A stretch of DNA of 64,000 nucleotides from RHKX01 sp963743875 (GCA_963743875.1 CAVURM010000001.1:310001-374000); one strand, 5' to 3'. Shown: positions 8,118-17,349, counted from the first letter of the stretch. A program made the numbers and translations. Notes: generated from the letters alone by a model not told the origin.

Positions 8118-9025
8118 TGCCGGCAGAACTCCTGGACGGCAAGGCGATCGCCCACGCGCTCCGTGAGCGGGTCAGGGGCGTCGTGGAGGCGAGGGTCGCC
8201 GCCGGAGAACCATCTCCGGGCCTGGCGACCGTGCTCGTCGGTGACGACCCGGCCTCTCACGTCTACGTCGGGAGCAAGCGCCGCGCCTGTGCGGAGGCGG
8301 GGATCCGCTCGATCCATCACGAGCTGCCTGCCACCGTCTCCCAGGTCGAGCTGGTCGAGCTCGTAGCGGCGCTCGACGCCGATGCCGGCGTCGACGGGAT
8401 CCTCGTGCAGCTACCGCTTCCCGATGGCCTGGACCCCGACCCGGTACTGGCCGAGATCTCTCCGCACAAGGACGTCGACGGCCTGACGCCGGCGAACGCT
8501 GGGCTGCTGGCGCAGGGCCGGATCGGCATCTCCGAGGCACTCGACATCGAACCCGGGAAGGGCGCCGGAGGAGTGCTGGGACTGATCCCCTGCACTCCGG
8601 CCGGTGTGGTGGAGATCCTCCATCGCTCGGGGGTTGAGCTGAGCGGCGCCGAAGCGGTCGTCGTGGGTCGCTCCAACCTGGTTGGCAGGCCCCTATCGAG
8701 CCTGCTGCTGGGCGCTGACGCAACCGTGACCGTCTGCCATTCGAGAACCCGCGATCTGGCCTCCGTCTGCCGTCGAGCGGATGTCCTGATCGCCGCGGTC
8801 GGGCGCCCTGAGATGGTCAAGGGAGACTGGGTCAAACCCGGAGCCACCGTCATCGACGTCGGTATGAACAGAACCGAAGCGGGTTTGGTCGGCGACGTCG
8901 AGTTCGAGACTGCGGCAGCGGTCGCGGGAAAGATCACGCCCGTTCCCGGCGGGGTCGGTCCGATGACGATCGCAATGCTGCTCGCCAACACGGTACGAGC
9001 GGCCCGATCCGCCGGTTCCGGCTGA
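8117..9025 (+). CDS. folD: Bifunctional methylenetetrahydrofolate dehydrogenase/cyclohydrolase
   Basis: A 302-residue cytosolic enzyme interconverting 5,10-methylene-, methenyl- and 10-formyl-tetrahydrofolate with NADP. Recognisable are YVGSKRRACAEAGI with its catalytic Lys, GILVQLPLPDGLD, PHKDVDGLTPANAGLL, the Rossmann VVVGRSNLVGRPLSSLL and the C-terminal ITPVPGGVGPMTIAMLLANT. It starts at a GTG that shares a base with the pcrA stop (TAGTG), so the two are translationally coupled. One-carbon units link it to the serine genes elsewhere in the window. Confidence 0.96.
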   Translation: MPAELLDGKAIAHALRERVRGVVEARVAAGEPSPGLATVLVGDDPASHVYVGSKRRACAEAGIRSIHHELPATVSQVELVELVAALDADAGVDGILVQLPLPDGLDPDPVLAEISPHKDVDGLTPANAGLLAQGRIGISEALDIEPGKGAGGVLGLIPCTPAGVVEILHRSGVELSGAEAVVVGRSNLVGRPLSSLLLGADATVTVCHSRTRDLASVCRRADVLIAAVGRPEMVKGDWVKPGATVIDVGMNRTEAGLVGDVEFETAAAVAGKITPVPGGVGPMTIAMLLANTVRAARSAGSG

Positions 9026-9092
9026 ACCTGGGTATACGCTCAGACTGCTTTTCACGGCGGCCCGCCGGGCGGTCACAAACGGAGGAGACGCA

Positions 9093-9629
9093 ATGGACAC
9101 AGGCAGACTCGGAAGGGGAGAGACGATCGCCGCGATCTCGGGTCTCGCCCTCTTCGTGATCATGTTCATCTTCAAGTGGTTCGGCATCGACTTCGGCGAT
9201 GAGTCACTCGGGCTGGGTGCTGGATTCGATGCCTCCGCCAACGCCTGGAACTCGATGGAGTGGATCCGCTGGATCCTCTTGATCACCGCCGTTGTCGCGA
9301 TCGGCGGCGCGCTGATGACCGCCAATGCCCAGAGCGTCAACACCCCGGTGGCGATCAGTGCGATCACCGCCGGTCTCGGGATCTTCAGCGTGCTGCTGAT
9401 CCTGTTCCGGATCATCGATCCGCCGAGCTCCGGCGACATCCCCGACGGGTTCGACATCGGCATCTCCCGCAAGATCGGGGTCTTCCTCGGCCTGATCGCG
9501 GCGGGAGGCGTCGCCTACGGCGGATGGAAGGCGATGGAGGAGGAGGGGACCTCCTTCCAACACCAGGCAGATCAGGTTCAGAACCGCGGTGGTGGTGATC
9601 CGCCGCCGCCGCCGCCTCCGACCGCCTGA
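9093..9629 (+). CDS. Small four-helix membrane protein, unknown function
   Basis: A 178-residue protein that I do not recognise. It has about four hydrophobic segments (ETIAAISGLALFVIMFIF; WILLITAVVAIGGALMTAN; AISAITAGLGIFSVLLILF; KIGVFLGLIAAGGVAYGGW) and a C-terminal soluble tail ending in a run of seven prolines. GGAGGAG stands 7 nt before the ATG, so this start is firm. A strong hairpin follows. The nearest genes are folD and gatC, neither of which suggests a role. Confidence 0.8.
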   Translation: MDTGRLGRGETIAAISGLALFVIMFIFKWFGIDFGDESLGLGAGFDASANAWNSMEWIRWILLITAVVAIGGALMTANAQSVNTPVAISAITAGLGIFSVLLILFRIIDPPSSGDIPDGFDIGISRKIGVFLGLIAAGGVAYGGWKAMEEEGTSFQHQADQVQNRGGGDPPPPPPPTA

Positions 9630-9652
9630 GGCCCGACGCCGAGCAACGTTTC

Positions 9653-9687
9653 CGACGGCCGCCCAGTCTCCGACCGGGCGGCCGTCG
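9653..9687 (+). terminator. Strong hairpin between membrane protein gene and gatC
   Basis: Perfect 12-bp arms (CGACGGCCGCCC at 9653-9664, GGGCGGCCGTCG at 9676-9687) with an 11-nt loop, 24 nt after the stop codon. No T-run follows, so it is a terminator of the GC-rich type or an mRNA 3' stabiliser. Confidence 0.6.
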
Positions 9688-9744
9688 CCGCTTTCGCCGC
9701 CGGCCGAGGCGGGGGGCGCCCTCCGCTCCTACAATGCGGCGTTC

Positions 9745-10029
9745 ATGATCAGCCGTGAGCAGGTTCTCCATATTGCGCGCCTCGCGCGACTCCGTCTGAC
9801 CCCGGAGGAGGTCGAGCGGATGTCGGTCGAGCTTTCCGGCATCCTCGAGCACGTCGAGACGCTTGCCGAGCTCGACCTCGAGGGCGTCGCCCCGACATCA
9901 CATGTCGTCGCCCTCGAGAATGTCCTGCGGCTCGACGTCCCCGCTCCGAGCCTCGATCGTGAAACCGCTCTGGCCGGGGCTCCCGACAGCGCTTCGGATT
10001 CCTTCCGCGTTCCCTCCCCGCAGGCGTGA
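9745..10029 (+). CDS. gatC: Asp/Glu-tRNA amidotransferase subunit C
   Basis: A 94-residue chaperone-like subunit that stabilises GatA-GatB. ISREQVLHIARLARLRLTPEE and SGILEHVETLAELD are the standard GatC N-terminal and helical signatures; the C-terminus FRVPSPQA corresponds to the family's FRVPRIL-type end. The true start is ATG 9745; upstream residues in the open frame are non-homologous Arg-rich sequence. A TACAAT -10-like box lies 9 nt before the ATG. It overlaps gatA by 4 bp, heading gatC-gatA-gatB. Confidence 0.93.
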   Translation: MISREQVLHIARLARLRLTPEEVERMSVELSGILEHVETLAELDLEGVAPTSHVVALENVLRLDVPAPSLDRETALAGAPDSASDSFRVPSPQA

Positions 10030-11495
10030 GCGATCCGCGCGGTCTAACCGTTGCCGAGGCGCTCGGCGAGATCGCGGGGGGCAACCTCTCCGCCGACGAG
10101 TGGTTCTTCGCCTACCAGGAGACCCCGGACGAGCTGGGGGCGTACCTGTGGCGCCCGGAGGCCGTAGATTCGGCGCCTTACCGCGGCGCGCGCGGCAATG
10201 CAGGCAGCGCTCGTGCTCTCGAGGGGGTCCCGGTCGCGATCAAGGACATCTTTTGCATCGAGGGCCTGCCGGCCACCGCCGGCTCCAAGATCCTCGAGAC
10301 ATACGTGCCCCCGTACACGGCAACGGCGGTCGAGCGGTTGCTCGATTCCGGCGCCAGGGTGCTGGGCAAGACGAACATGGACGAGTTCGCGATGGGGTCC
10401 TCGAACGAGAACTCCGCCTTCGGCCCGGTTCGCAACCCCTGGAATCGCGATCGCGTCCCCGGCGGTTCATCCGGCGGCTCGGCAGCAGTTGTTTCAGGCG
10501 GCCTCGCGCCGTGTTCGATCGGCACCGACACCGGCGGCTCGATCCGCCAGCCCGCCGCCCTCTGCGGGGTGGTCGGGATGAAGCCGACCTACGGTGCGAT
10601 CTCGCGGTCGGGGATGATCGCCTTTGCCTCCTCGCTGGACCAGTGCGGGCCGTTCACCCGCGACGTCCGGGATTCGGCCCTGATGCTGGAGGCCATGGTC
10701 GGGCGGGATCCGCGCGACTCGACTTCGCTGGGGATCCCTGCGGGAGTCCGGGTGCCGTCCCGGGAGGACCTCGCCGGTTTGCGGATCGGAGTCCCGCGCG
10801 AGCTGAGCACCGACGCCGAGGGCATCGAGGCCGGTGTTCGCGAGGTCTTCGAGCGCAACATCCGGCTCTGCGAGGAACTCGGGGCCGAGGTGGCGGAGAC
10901 CACCCTGCCGAGCGCTCGTCACGGCATCTCCGCCTACTACGTGCTGGCCCCGGCCGAGGCATCGGCGAACCTGGCCCGCTACGACGGCGTCCGCTATGGC
11001 ATGCGCGAGGAGGCCGACTCGCTCGACGAGATGTACGAGCTGACGCGCGCGACCGGCTTCGGGGCCGAGGTCAAGCGTCGCATCATGCTCGGCACCTACG
11101 CGCTCTCATCCGGCTTCTACGACGCCTACTACTGGAGCGCCCAGAAGGTCCGGACGTTGATCGCACAGGACTTCGCCGCAGCGTTCGAGCACTTCGATCT
11201 CCTGATCACGCCGACGTCGCCAACGGTGGCCTTCGAGCTGGGCGCCAGAGCGGCTGATCCGCTCTCGATGTACATGTCCGACTACTGCACGGTCCCGATG
11301 TCTCTGGCCGGTATCCCGGCGATCTCGATCCCATCCGGCCTCGCCGCACCCGACGACGGCGGTTCCGGACTTCCCAAGCTGCCCGTGGGCCTGCAGATCA
11401 CCGGCCCGGCGTTCAGCGAATCGCTGATCCTCGATGCGGCCCACGCGATCGAGGGCGCGGTCGGCTTCGACCACTCGCCGAAGGTTCCCGGATGA
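10026..11495 (+). CDS. gatA: Asp/Glu-tRNA amidotransferase subunit A
   Basis: A 489-residue amidase subunit that releases ammonia from glutamine for transamidation of Glu-tRNA(Gln) or Asp-tRNA(Asn). The Ser-cisSer-Lys triad is visible: K73 (PVAIKDIF), cis-Ser about 148 (VPGGSSGGSAAV) and nucleophile about S172 (TDTGGSIRQPAA). TSPTVAFELG and GLQITGP mark the C-terminal half. GTG start inside the gatC stop (GTGA overlap), and its stop overlaps the gatB start (ATGA), so all three are coupled. Presence implies that the organism lacks GlnRS and/or AsnRS, as is usual in Actinobacteria. Confidence 0.97.
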   Translation: MSDPRGLTVAEALGEIAGGNLSADEWFFAYQETPDELGAYLWRPEAVDSAPYRGARGNAGSARALEGVPVAIKDIFCIEGLPATAGSKILETYVPPYTATAVERLLDSGARVLGKTNMDEFAMGSSNENSAFGPVRNPWNRDRVPGGSSGGSAAVVSGGLAPCSIGTDTGGSIRQPAALCGVVGMKPTYGAISRSGMIAFASSLDQCGPFTRDVRDSALMLEAMVGRDPRDSTSLGIPAGVRVPSREDLAGLRIGVPRELSTDAEGIEAGVREVFERNIRLCEELGAEVAETTLPSARHGISAYYVLAPAEASANLARYDGVRYGMREEADSLDEMYELTRATGFGAEVKRRIMLGTYALSSGFYDAYYWSAQKVRTLIAQDFAAAFEHFDLLITPTSPTVAFELGARAADPLSMYMSDYCTVPMSLAGIPAISIPSGLAAPDDGGSGLPKLPVGLQITGPAFSESLILDAAHAIEGAVGFDHSPKVPG

Positions 11496-12934
11496 GCGAT
11501 CAAGGACTGATCCCGACGATCGGGCTCGAGATTCACGTGCAGCTCCAAACCAGGACTAAGATGTTCTGCGGATGTGAGCTGGAGTTCGGCGCCGAGCCCA
11601 ATACGCATACGTGCCCGGTTTGCTTGGGGCATCCAGGGACATTGCCGGTTGTCAACGAGCAGGCGATCGACTTCGCGATCCGGATCGCGGTGGCGCTCGG
11701 CTGCGAGATCGCACCGCGATCGATCTTTCACCGCAAGAACTACTTCTATCCGGATCTGCCCAAGGGCTACCAGATCAGTCAGTACGACGTTCCGCTCGGA
11801 TCCGACGGCCGGCTCGGCGATGTTCGCATCCACCGGGTTCACATGGAGGAGGACGCTGCCAAGCTCAGTCACGTCGGCGACTCCGGGCGGATCCACGGCT
11901 CGGGCGCTTCGCTCGTCGACTTCAACAGGGGCGGAACACCGCTGGTCGAGATCGTCACCGAGCCCGACATCGACGATCCGGCCAAGGCCCGCGAGTGGCT
12001 CGCGTTGCTCCGCACGACCCTTCGTCAGCTCGGTGTCTCGGACGTGAACATGGACGAGGGCAGCCTGCGATGCGACGCGAACGTCTCGATCCGGCCCGCG
12101 GGTACCGAGACCCTCGGCACCAAGACCGAGCTGAAGAACATGAACAGTTTCCGATTTCTCGAGCGCGGGGTCGAGGCCGAGATCGCCCGCCAGCGCAGCC
12201 TGGTCGAGGCGGGGGGAGTGGTCGAGCAGGAGACGCTGCACTTCGATCCCGCCAACGGCACGCTCACCCCGTTGCGCTCGAAGGAGTACGCCCACGACTA
12301 CCGCTATTTCCCGGAGCCGGATCTCGTCCCTCTCGTTCCGGCCCCGGAGGAAATCGAGGCCGCTCGCGCCGCCCTCCCCGAGCTTCCCGAACGGCGCCGG
12401 GAGCGATACGCCGATGAGCTCGGGCTCAATTCCGAAGCCGCTCAGCTGCTGGCCTTCGACGCCGAACTTGCGGGCTTCTTCGAACGGGCCGTGGCCGCCG
12501 GCGGAGACGGCGAGGCCGCCGCCATCGCGAACTGGGTCACCGGTGACCTGGTCGCCGCGGCCCGCGAGGCCGAGGCGCCCAGTCCGGCCGAGACTGAGGC
12601 CACCCCGGAGTCGGTCGCCGCCCTGGTCGGCCTCGTGGGGGCCAAGAAGGTCAACCGCGGCGGCGCCCGAGAGGTTCTCAACGTACTCGTCGGCGAAGGC
12701 GGCGATCCCGCCGAGATCGTCGAGCGTCTCGACCTCGGGGCGACTAGCGACGCCGGCGAGCTCGAGGTGATCGTCGACCGGGCGATCGAGGCCCAGCCGG
12801 ACGCCGCCGCCAAGGTCCGGGCGGGGGAGGGCAAGGCGATCGGTGCGCTCGTCGGGGCCGTGATGAAGGAAACCCGCGGCCGCGCCGACGGCGGTGAGAT
12901 CACCCGCATGATCCGCGAGCGACTCGGGCTTTGA
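11492..12934 (+). CDS. gatB: Asp/Glu-tRNA amidotransferase subunit B
   Basis: A 480-residue kinase/transamidase subunit that phosphorylates mischarged tRNA and accepts ammonia from GatA. IGLEIHVQLQTRTKMFC opens the protein; the zinc-site cysteines appear in FCGCELEF and HTCPVCLGHPG; FHRKNYFYPDLPKGYQISQYD and MNSFRFLERGVE are family signatures. The last 150 residues form the YqeY-like tail domain that contacts the tRNA elbow. It ends within the start codon of the next gene (TGATG). Confidence 0.97.
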   Translation: MSDQGLIPTIGLEIHVQLQTRTKMFCGCELEFGAEPNTHTCPVCLGHPGTLPVVNEQAIDFAIRIAVALGCEIAPRSIFHRKNYFYPDLPKGYQISQYDVPLGSDGRLGDVRIHRVHMEEDAAKLSHVGDSGRIHGSGASLVDFNRGGTPLVEIVTEPDIDDPAKAREWLALLRTTLRQLGVSDVNMDEGSLRCDANVSIRPAGTETLGTKTELKNMNSFRFLERGVEAEIARQRSLVEAGGVVEQETLHFDPANGTLTPLRSKEYAHDYRYFPEPDLVPLVPAPEEIEAARAALPELPERRRERYADELGLNSEAAQLLAFDAELAGFFERAVAAGGDGEAAAIANWVTGDLVAAAREAEAPSPAETEATPESVAALVGLVGAKKVNRGGAREVLNVLVGEGGDPAEIVERLDLGATSDAGELEVIVDRAIEAQPDAAAKVRAGEGKAIGALVGAVMKETRGRADGGEITRMIRERLGL

Positions 12935-14250
12935 TGGCGCATAACGTCGTCATCGCAGGTGGAGGATTCGCGGGAGCGAACGCCGCTCGCGAGCTCGAGC
13001 GGCTGCTGCCGAAGCAGTCCACCCGTCTGATCCTCATCAACGACGTCAACTTCCTTCTATACACGCCGTTGCTGCCCGAGGCGGCAGCGGGAACCCTCGA
13101 GCCTCGACACGTCGTCACACCGCTCCGCGACCTGCTCAAGCGGACCTACCTGCGGATCGGCGCGGTCAGCGCCCACGATCCGATTGCCCGCACGGTCGAG
13201 CTGACCGGTCACGACGGCGAGGTCGAGCAGCTGCCCTACGACCAGTTGCTGCTGGCGTTCGGCTCGGTCAGCCGGTCGCTCCCCGTGCCGGGCCTCGCCG
13301 AGCACGCGATCGGCTTCAAGAGCCTCGCCGACGCGATCTGGCTCCGCAACCAGATGGTCGAGACGCTGGAGCAGGCCAATGCGACCGAGGACCCGGACCG
13401 CCGCGAGGAACTTCTCACCTACGTCTTCGTCGGCGGTGGCTACGCCGGACTGGAGGCGGTCGCCGAACTGCAGGACTTCGCGGTCGACGCCATCCAGCGG
13501 TATCCCCGGGCCCGCTTGCAGGGAATGCGCTGGATCCTGATCGAAGCCGCTCCCCGGGTCCTCCCCGAGATCGACGAGAGCCTCGCCGACTACGCGGTTC
13601 AGGAGCTGCGCGGCAGGGGCCTGGACATCAGATTGGAGACCACGCTTACGAAGGTCGCCGCCGATTCGGTCGAGCTATCCACCGGCGAACGGATCGGCGC
13701 CCGTACGGTGGTCTGGACCGCCGGTGTTTCCGCTCACCCGAGCCTGCGGACGATGAACGTGCCGCTTGACGAACGCGGTCGGGTTCCCGTTGACGATCAC
13801 CTCGCCGTCGATGGCATGGACCGCGTCTTCGCCGCCGGCGATTGCGCGGCCGTTCCAAATCCCGAGGGCGGACTCTGCCCTCCGACCGCCCAGCACGCGA
13901 TCCGCCAAGCCCATGTAGCCGCTCGCAACATCGCTGCCAACCTCGGCGTCGGGCAGCCCGAGCGCTTCGCCTACCGCAGCCGCGGCGCTTTCGTCAACCT
14001 CGGCCGTTACAAGGCGGTTGCCAGCATGCCGGGCGGCATCACCCTGTCCGGCTTCCCGGCCTGGTGGGCGGCCCGGACCTACCACGTTAGCCAGATCCCC
14101 GGCTTCGCCCGCAAGCTCAGGGCGGTTGCCGACTGGACCGTCGGCCTTCCGTTCCGCCGCGATACTGCCGAGGTCGGCTCGATCGGTCACCCCCGCCCGC
14201 TTAGCGATGAGGTCTACGAAAAGGGCGGCTCTCACCGACCGCTGCGGTGA
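12934..14250 (+). CDS. ndh: Type II NADH dehydrogenase (NDH-2)
   Basis: A 438-residue single-subunit, FAD-dependent NADH:quinone oxidoreductase that does not pump protons. Two dinucleotide folds are visible: GGGFAG at 9-14 for FAD and FVGGGYAGLE near 167 for NADH; HVVTPLRDLL, VWTAGVSAHP, VFAAGDCAAV and PTAQHAIRQA are NDH-2 signatures. The last 70 residues (FRYRSRGAFVNLGRYKAV region onward) form the membrane-anchoring tail. ATG 12934 overlaps the gatB stop; a TTG one codon earlier is possible. The quinone is presumably menaquinone, made by the men genes 4 kb downstream. Confidence 0.88.
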   Translation: MAHNVVIAGGGFAGANAARELERLLPKQSTRLILINDVNFLLYTPLLPEAAAGTLEPRHVVTPLRDLLKRTYLRIGAVSAHDPIARTVELTGHDGEVEQLPYDQLLLAFGSVSRSLPVPGLAEHAIGFKSLADAIWLRNQMVETLEQANATEDPDRREELLTYVFVGGGYAGLEAVAELQDFAVDAIQRYPRARLQGMRWILIEAAPRVLPEIDESLADYAVQELRGRGLDIRLETTLTKVAADSVELSTGERIGARTVVWTAGVSAHPSLRTMNVPLDERGRVPVDDHLAVDGMDRVFAAGDCAAVPNPEGGLCPPTAQHAIRQAHVAARNIAANLGVGQPERFAYRSRGAFVNLGRYKAVASMPGGITLSGFPAWWAARTYHVSQIPGFARKLRAVADWTVGLPFRRDTAEVGSIGHPRPLSDEVYEKGGSHRPLR

Positions 14251-14660
14251 TCGACGGCGGTCCGATTGGGGGCTGAAGGCGGGCGTGGCCTGTCGAGAGA
14301 CGCCCGTGGGGGGGTGTGACCTGCCGAGGAACTCGCCGGCCGGTGAGAGCTGGTTGGGCTGGGGAAGGGAGGACCCGAGAGGTCGGACACCGTTGACCCG
14401 CCTACCGAGGGGCGCTCTTGGGTGAGGTCGGCGTTAGCCACCTATAGCGTGGGTTTCTGCGACCACACCTTCGGAACCCTCCCATCGGGAGCGTTCCGGG
14501 GTCCGTCCTCGTAAACGCTGATCCGCGGGTGGCGCGGGCGTGGGTCGACACCCGAGCGTCAGCGAGCGGTGCGGCCCACCCCGCGACAGGCCCCGCGGTC
14601 TGGCGCTTTCGCCCAGGGCGACACTCGCCTCGAACCGCGATCGCCGTCTACTCTTGGCCG
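14251..14660. other. 410-bp non-coding gap with strong secondary structure
   Basis: No reading frame here resembles a protein. Hairpins are visible, for example GGGCGT...ACGCCC around 14281-14304 and GGAACCCTCCC paired with GGGAGCGTTCC at 14473-14497. A -10-like TATAGC lies at about 14443. I compared it by eye with tmRNA, RNase P, SRP and 6S signatures and found none. It may hold an unidentified small RNA or simply a promoter and terminator region. Confidence 0.4.
14649..14654 (+). promoter_or_regulatory. -10 element, leaderless arrangement
   Basis: TACTCT ends 6 nt before the ATG at 14661 of the zinc-ribbon membrane protein gene; no ribosome binding site is present between them. Confidence 0.4.
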
Positions 14661-14957
14661 ATGGCGTTCCTGGTCATCCTCCTCTGCTTCGGCATCGCCA
14701 CCGCCACGATCGGGAAGGCCAAGGGCCAGAGCTTCTTTATCTGGTTCTTCGTGGGCTTCTTCATTCCCGGGTTGGGGCTGATAGCTGTGATCCTCTCGCG
14801 GCGGGAGCAGGCGGAGCCGGAGCGGCTTTGCCCGCGCTGCGGCGCGGTGCACAAGCTGTACGTGCAGGTCTGCAACAAGTGCGGCGAGGACATGTACCTC
14901 CCGGATCCCGTGGAGGTCCGCCAGGGGTCTGATTTTCGGGCTTCGCAATCCGGCTGA
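14661..14957 (+). CDS. Small membrane protein with C-terminal zinc ribbon
   Basis: A 98-residue protein, not assigned to a named family. Two hydrophobic segments (MAFLVILLCFGIATATIG and FFIWFFVGFFIPGLGLIAVIL) are followed by a basic turn and a zinc ribbon with two CxxC knuckles (CPRCG, 10 residues, CNKCG). The layout resembles short two-helix membrane proteins with a cytosolic metal-binding tail. ATG 14661 was chosen because the upstream in-frame extension is non-hydrophobic and unlike any domain, and a -10 box lies immediately upstream. It is followed by ilvB in the same direction, 133 bp away. Confidence 0.7.
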   Translation: MAFLVILLCFGIATATIGKAKGQSFFIWFFVGFFIPGLGLIAVILSRREQAEPERLCPRCGAVHKLYVQVCNKCGEDMYLPDPVEVRQGSDFRASQSG

Positions 14958-15012
14958 CGGGCGCTCGGCCATCGCTCAGGCCCAAAGGATCGGCTGTTAG
15001 ACTTGTATACAG

Positions 15013-15046
15013 CCGCGAGTCGACCTAGCCCGAAGGTCGGTCGCGG
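15013..15046 (+). promoter_or_regulatory. 5' leader hairpin of ilvBN
   Basis: Arms CCGCGA-CGACC and GGTCG-TCGCGG enclose a 9-nt loop, 45 nt before the ilvB start. A -10-like TATACA at 15006-15011 precedes it. There is no leader reading frame with Ile/Val/Leu codons, so classical attenuation is not supported; the hairpin may affect mRNA stability or translation. Confidence 0.4.
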
Positions 15047-15090
15047 CATTCGCACCCCGTTCGCCAGAACACGACCCGGAGGTAATTTCG

Positions 15091-16770
15091 ATGCGCGCTG
15101 CTGACGCACTCTGCGAGGCCCTCAAGGCCGAGGGTGTTAAGCATGTATTCGGGATTCCGGGGGGCGCGAGCCTTCCCATCTACGACGCACTCTACGATGC
15201 CGATTTCGAGCATGTGCAGGTGCGCCACGAGCAGTGCGCCGGCCATTCTGCGGAGGGCTACGCGAAGGCGACCGGTGCGGTTGGTGTCGCGTTTGCGACC
15301 TCCGGCCCCGGAGCGACCAACCTGATCACGGCGATCGCGGATGCCCATATGGATTCGGTACCCACCGTGTTCATCACCGGCCAGGTCCGCACCGACCTGA
15401 TCGGTACCGACGGCTTCCAGGAAGCCGACGTCACCGGAATCACGCTGCCGATCGTCAAGCATTCGTTTCTCGTCACCGACCCGGCGCAAATTCCCGACTA
15501 CATCCACAAGGCCTTCCATATCGCCAAGACTGGTCGCCCCGGCCCTGTCCTGGTGGACATTCCGCAGGACCTCTCGAAGCTGGAGATCGACTACGAGCCG
15601 ATCACCGGCACTCCGAAGCTGCCCGGCTACCAGCCCAACACCGAGGGCAACATCAAACAGATCCGCATCGCCGCGAAGGCGATCGCGAACTCGAAGCGAC
15701 CGGTGCTCTACACCGGCGGCGGCGTCATCAACGCCGGGGCCTCCGAGGAGTTGCGCGAGTTGGCGGCATCAGACAACTTCCCCGTCACGAGCACCCTGAT
15801 GGGTCTCGGCGGCTTTCCGGCCCCCGACGACCAGTGGCTCGGAATGCTCGGCATGCACGGCACGAGGACGGCCAACTACGCGATGGACGAGGCCGACCTG
15901 ATCGTCGCGATCGGTGCCCGCTTCGACGACCGGATCACGGGCAAGCTCAGCGAGTTCGCTCCCCGGGCCAAGTTCGTGCATATCGACGTCGACCCGGCCG
16001 AGATCTCGAAAAACGTTCCCGCCCACATTCCGATCGTCGGCGACGTCAAGAGCGTCCTGCCGAAACTGACCGGCGAATACCGGGCACTCGGGGCCGAGCG
16101 CTCCCGTCTCGACGATTGGTGGCAGCGCATCCACGGCTGGCAGGAGCAGTACCCCCTTCACTACGAGGACTCGACCGATCAGGAGATCAAGCCCCAGTTC
16201 ATGGTCGAGGAGATGTACCGAGCCACCGGAGGCGACGCGATCATCACCTCCGACGTCGGCCAACACCAGATGTGGGCGGCCCAGTACTACCACTTCGCCA
16301 AGCCGAACCGGTGGCTCAACTCAGGCGGTCTGGGGACGATGGGATTCGGGCTCCCGGCCGCGATCGGCGCTCAGGTCGCGCTGCCCGACCAGCAGGTCGT
16401 CTGTCTGGCTGGCGACGGCAGCCTGATCATGGTCTGCCAGGAGTTCGCCACGGCCGCTGCCTACGACCTCCCGGTCAAGGTCTTCCTGATGAACAACGGC
16501 CACTTCGGCATGGTCCGCCAGTGGCAGGAGCTCTTCTGGGACGAGCGCTACAAGTCCGTCGAAATGGGGCCGAGCCCCGACTGGGTGAAGCTGGCCGAGG
16601 CGTTCGGTTGGACCGGGATGCTCTGCGACCAGAAGGACGACCTCCCGGGAGCGATGAGGACCGCGCTCAAGACTGATGGACCCGTCCTGCTCGACGTCCG
16701 CGTGACCCAGAACGAGAACTGCTATCCGATGATCCCGGCCGGCGCGGCTGCCCGGGACATGGTCGGCTAG
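15091..16770 (+). CDS. ilvB: Acetolactate synthase large (catalytic) subunit
   Basis: A 559-residue ThDP enzyme condensing two pyruvates to acetolactate (Val/Leu) or pyruvate with 2-oxobutyrate (Ile). The catalytic Glu is E47 in RHEQCAGHSAEGYA; GTDGFQEAD, the ThDP/Mg motif CLAGDGSLIMVCQEFATA ... MNNGHFGMVRQWQELFW are AHAS signatures. GGAGGTAA 8 nt before the ATG is a strong ribosome binding site, unlike many leaderless neighbours. ilvN follows after 24 bp. Family knowledge: Val/Leu feedback is through IlvN. Confidence 0.97.
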   Translation: MRAADALCEALKAEGVKHVFGIPGGASLPIYDALYDADFEHVQVRHEQCAGHSAEGYAKATGAVGVAFATSGPGATNLITAIADAHMDSVPTVFITGQVRTDLIGTDGFQEADVTGITLPIVKHSFLVTDPAQIPDYIHKAFHIAKTGRPGPVLVDIPQDLSKLEIDYEPITGTPKLPGYQPNTEGNIKQIRIAAKAIANSKRPVLYTGGGVINAGASEELRELAASDNFPVTSTLMGLGGFPAPDDQWLGMLGMHGTRTANYAMDEADLIVAIGARFDDRITGKLSEFAPRAKFVHIDVDPAEISKNVPAHIPIVGDVKSVLPKLTGEYRALGAERSRLDDWWQRIHGWQEQYPLHYEDSTDQEIKPQFMVEEMYRATGGDAIITSDVGQHQMWAAQYYHFAKPNRWLNSGGLGTMGFGLPAAIGAQVALPDQQVVCLAGDGSLIMVCQEFATAAAYDLPVKVFLMNNGHFGMVRQWQELFWDERYKSVEMGPSPDWVKLAEAFGWTGMLCDQKDDLPGAMRTALKTDGPVLLDVRVTQNENCYPMIPAGAAARDMVG

Positions 16771-16794
16771 GCGAAGGGAGCCCGTAGAACCTCT

Positions 16795-17349
16795 ATGGCT
16801 GATTCAGGAACCAAGGACATCCTCGACCTCGACGACCTGCGCGTCTCGAACCGGCTGACGGGCAGGCGGCATCTCCTCTCCCTGCTGGTCGAGAACCGCC
16901 CCGGTGTGCTCGCCCGGATTGCCGGCCTGTTCAGTCGCCGCGGTTTCAACATCGACACCCTCGCCGTCGGCCCGACCGAGGATCCGGACATCTCGAGGGT
17001 GACGCTGACCGTCGACGGAGCGATCCACCCGATCGACCAGGTGACCAAGCAGCTCCACAAGCTCGTCAATGTGATCAAGATCCGCGACATGGAGCCCGAT
17101 ACCGCCGTCGCGCGGGAGATGGCGCTGTTTCGGGTCAATGCGGCGGCCGACAACCGCGCCGAGATCATCGAGTTCGCCCAGATCTTCCGTGCCCACATCG
17201 TCGATGTCTCGCGTCGTTCGGTCACCGTCGAGGTGACGGGAACGACGGAGAAGATCGATTCCTTCGAGCGGATGGTTCGCCCCCACGGCCTGATCGAAAT
17301 GGCCCGCACGGGTGAGGTCGCGATCGTCCGGGCGCGTCCGGAGAGCTGA
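16795..17349 (+). CDS. ilvN: Acetolactate synthase small (regulatory) subunit
   Basis: A 184-residue regulatory subunit. Residues about 23-95 are an ACT domain (HLLSLLVENRPGVLARIAGLFSRRGFNIDTLAVGPTEDP) that binds branched-chain amino acids; the rest is the ALS small-subunit C-terminal domain (AREMALFRVNA ... GTTEKIDSFERMVRPHGLIEMARTG). It forms an operon with ilvB. Its stop codon (CTGA) overlaps a possible CTG start of menF. Confidence 0.96.
   Translation: MADSGTKDILDLDDLRVSNRLTGRRHLLSLLVENRPGVLARIAGLFSRRGFNIDTLAVGPTEDPDISRVTLTVDGAIHPIDQVTKQLHKLVNVIKIRDMEPDTAVAREMALFRVNAAADNRAEIIEFAQIFRAHIVDVSRRSVTVEVTGTTEKIDSFERMVRPHGLIEMARTGEVAIVRARPES

Noticed and set aside
14251..14660. tmRNA, RNase P RNA, SRP RNA or 6S RNA
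   Set aside because: Hallmark sequences of these RNAs were looked for on both strands and not found.
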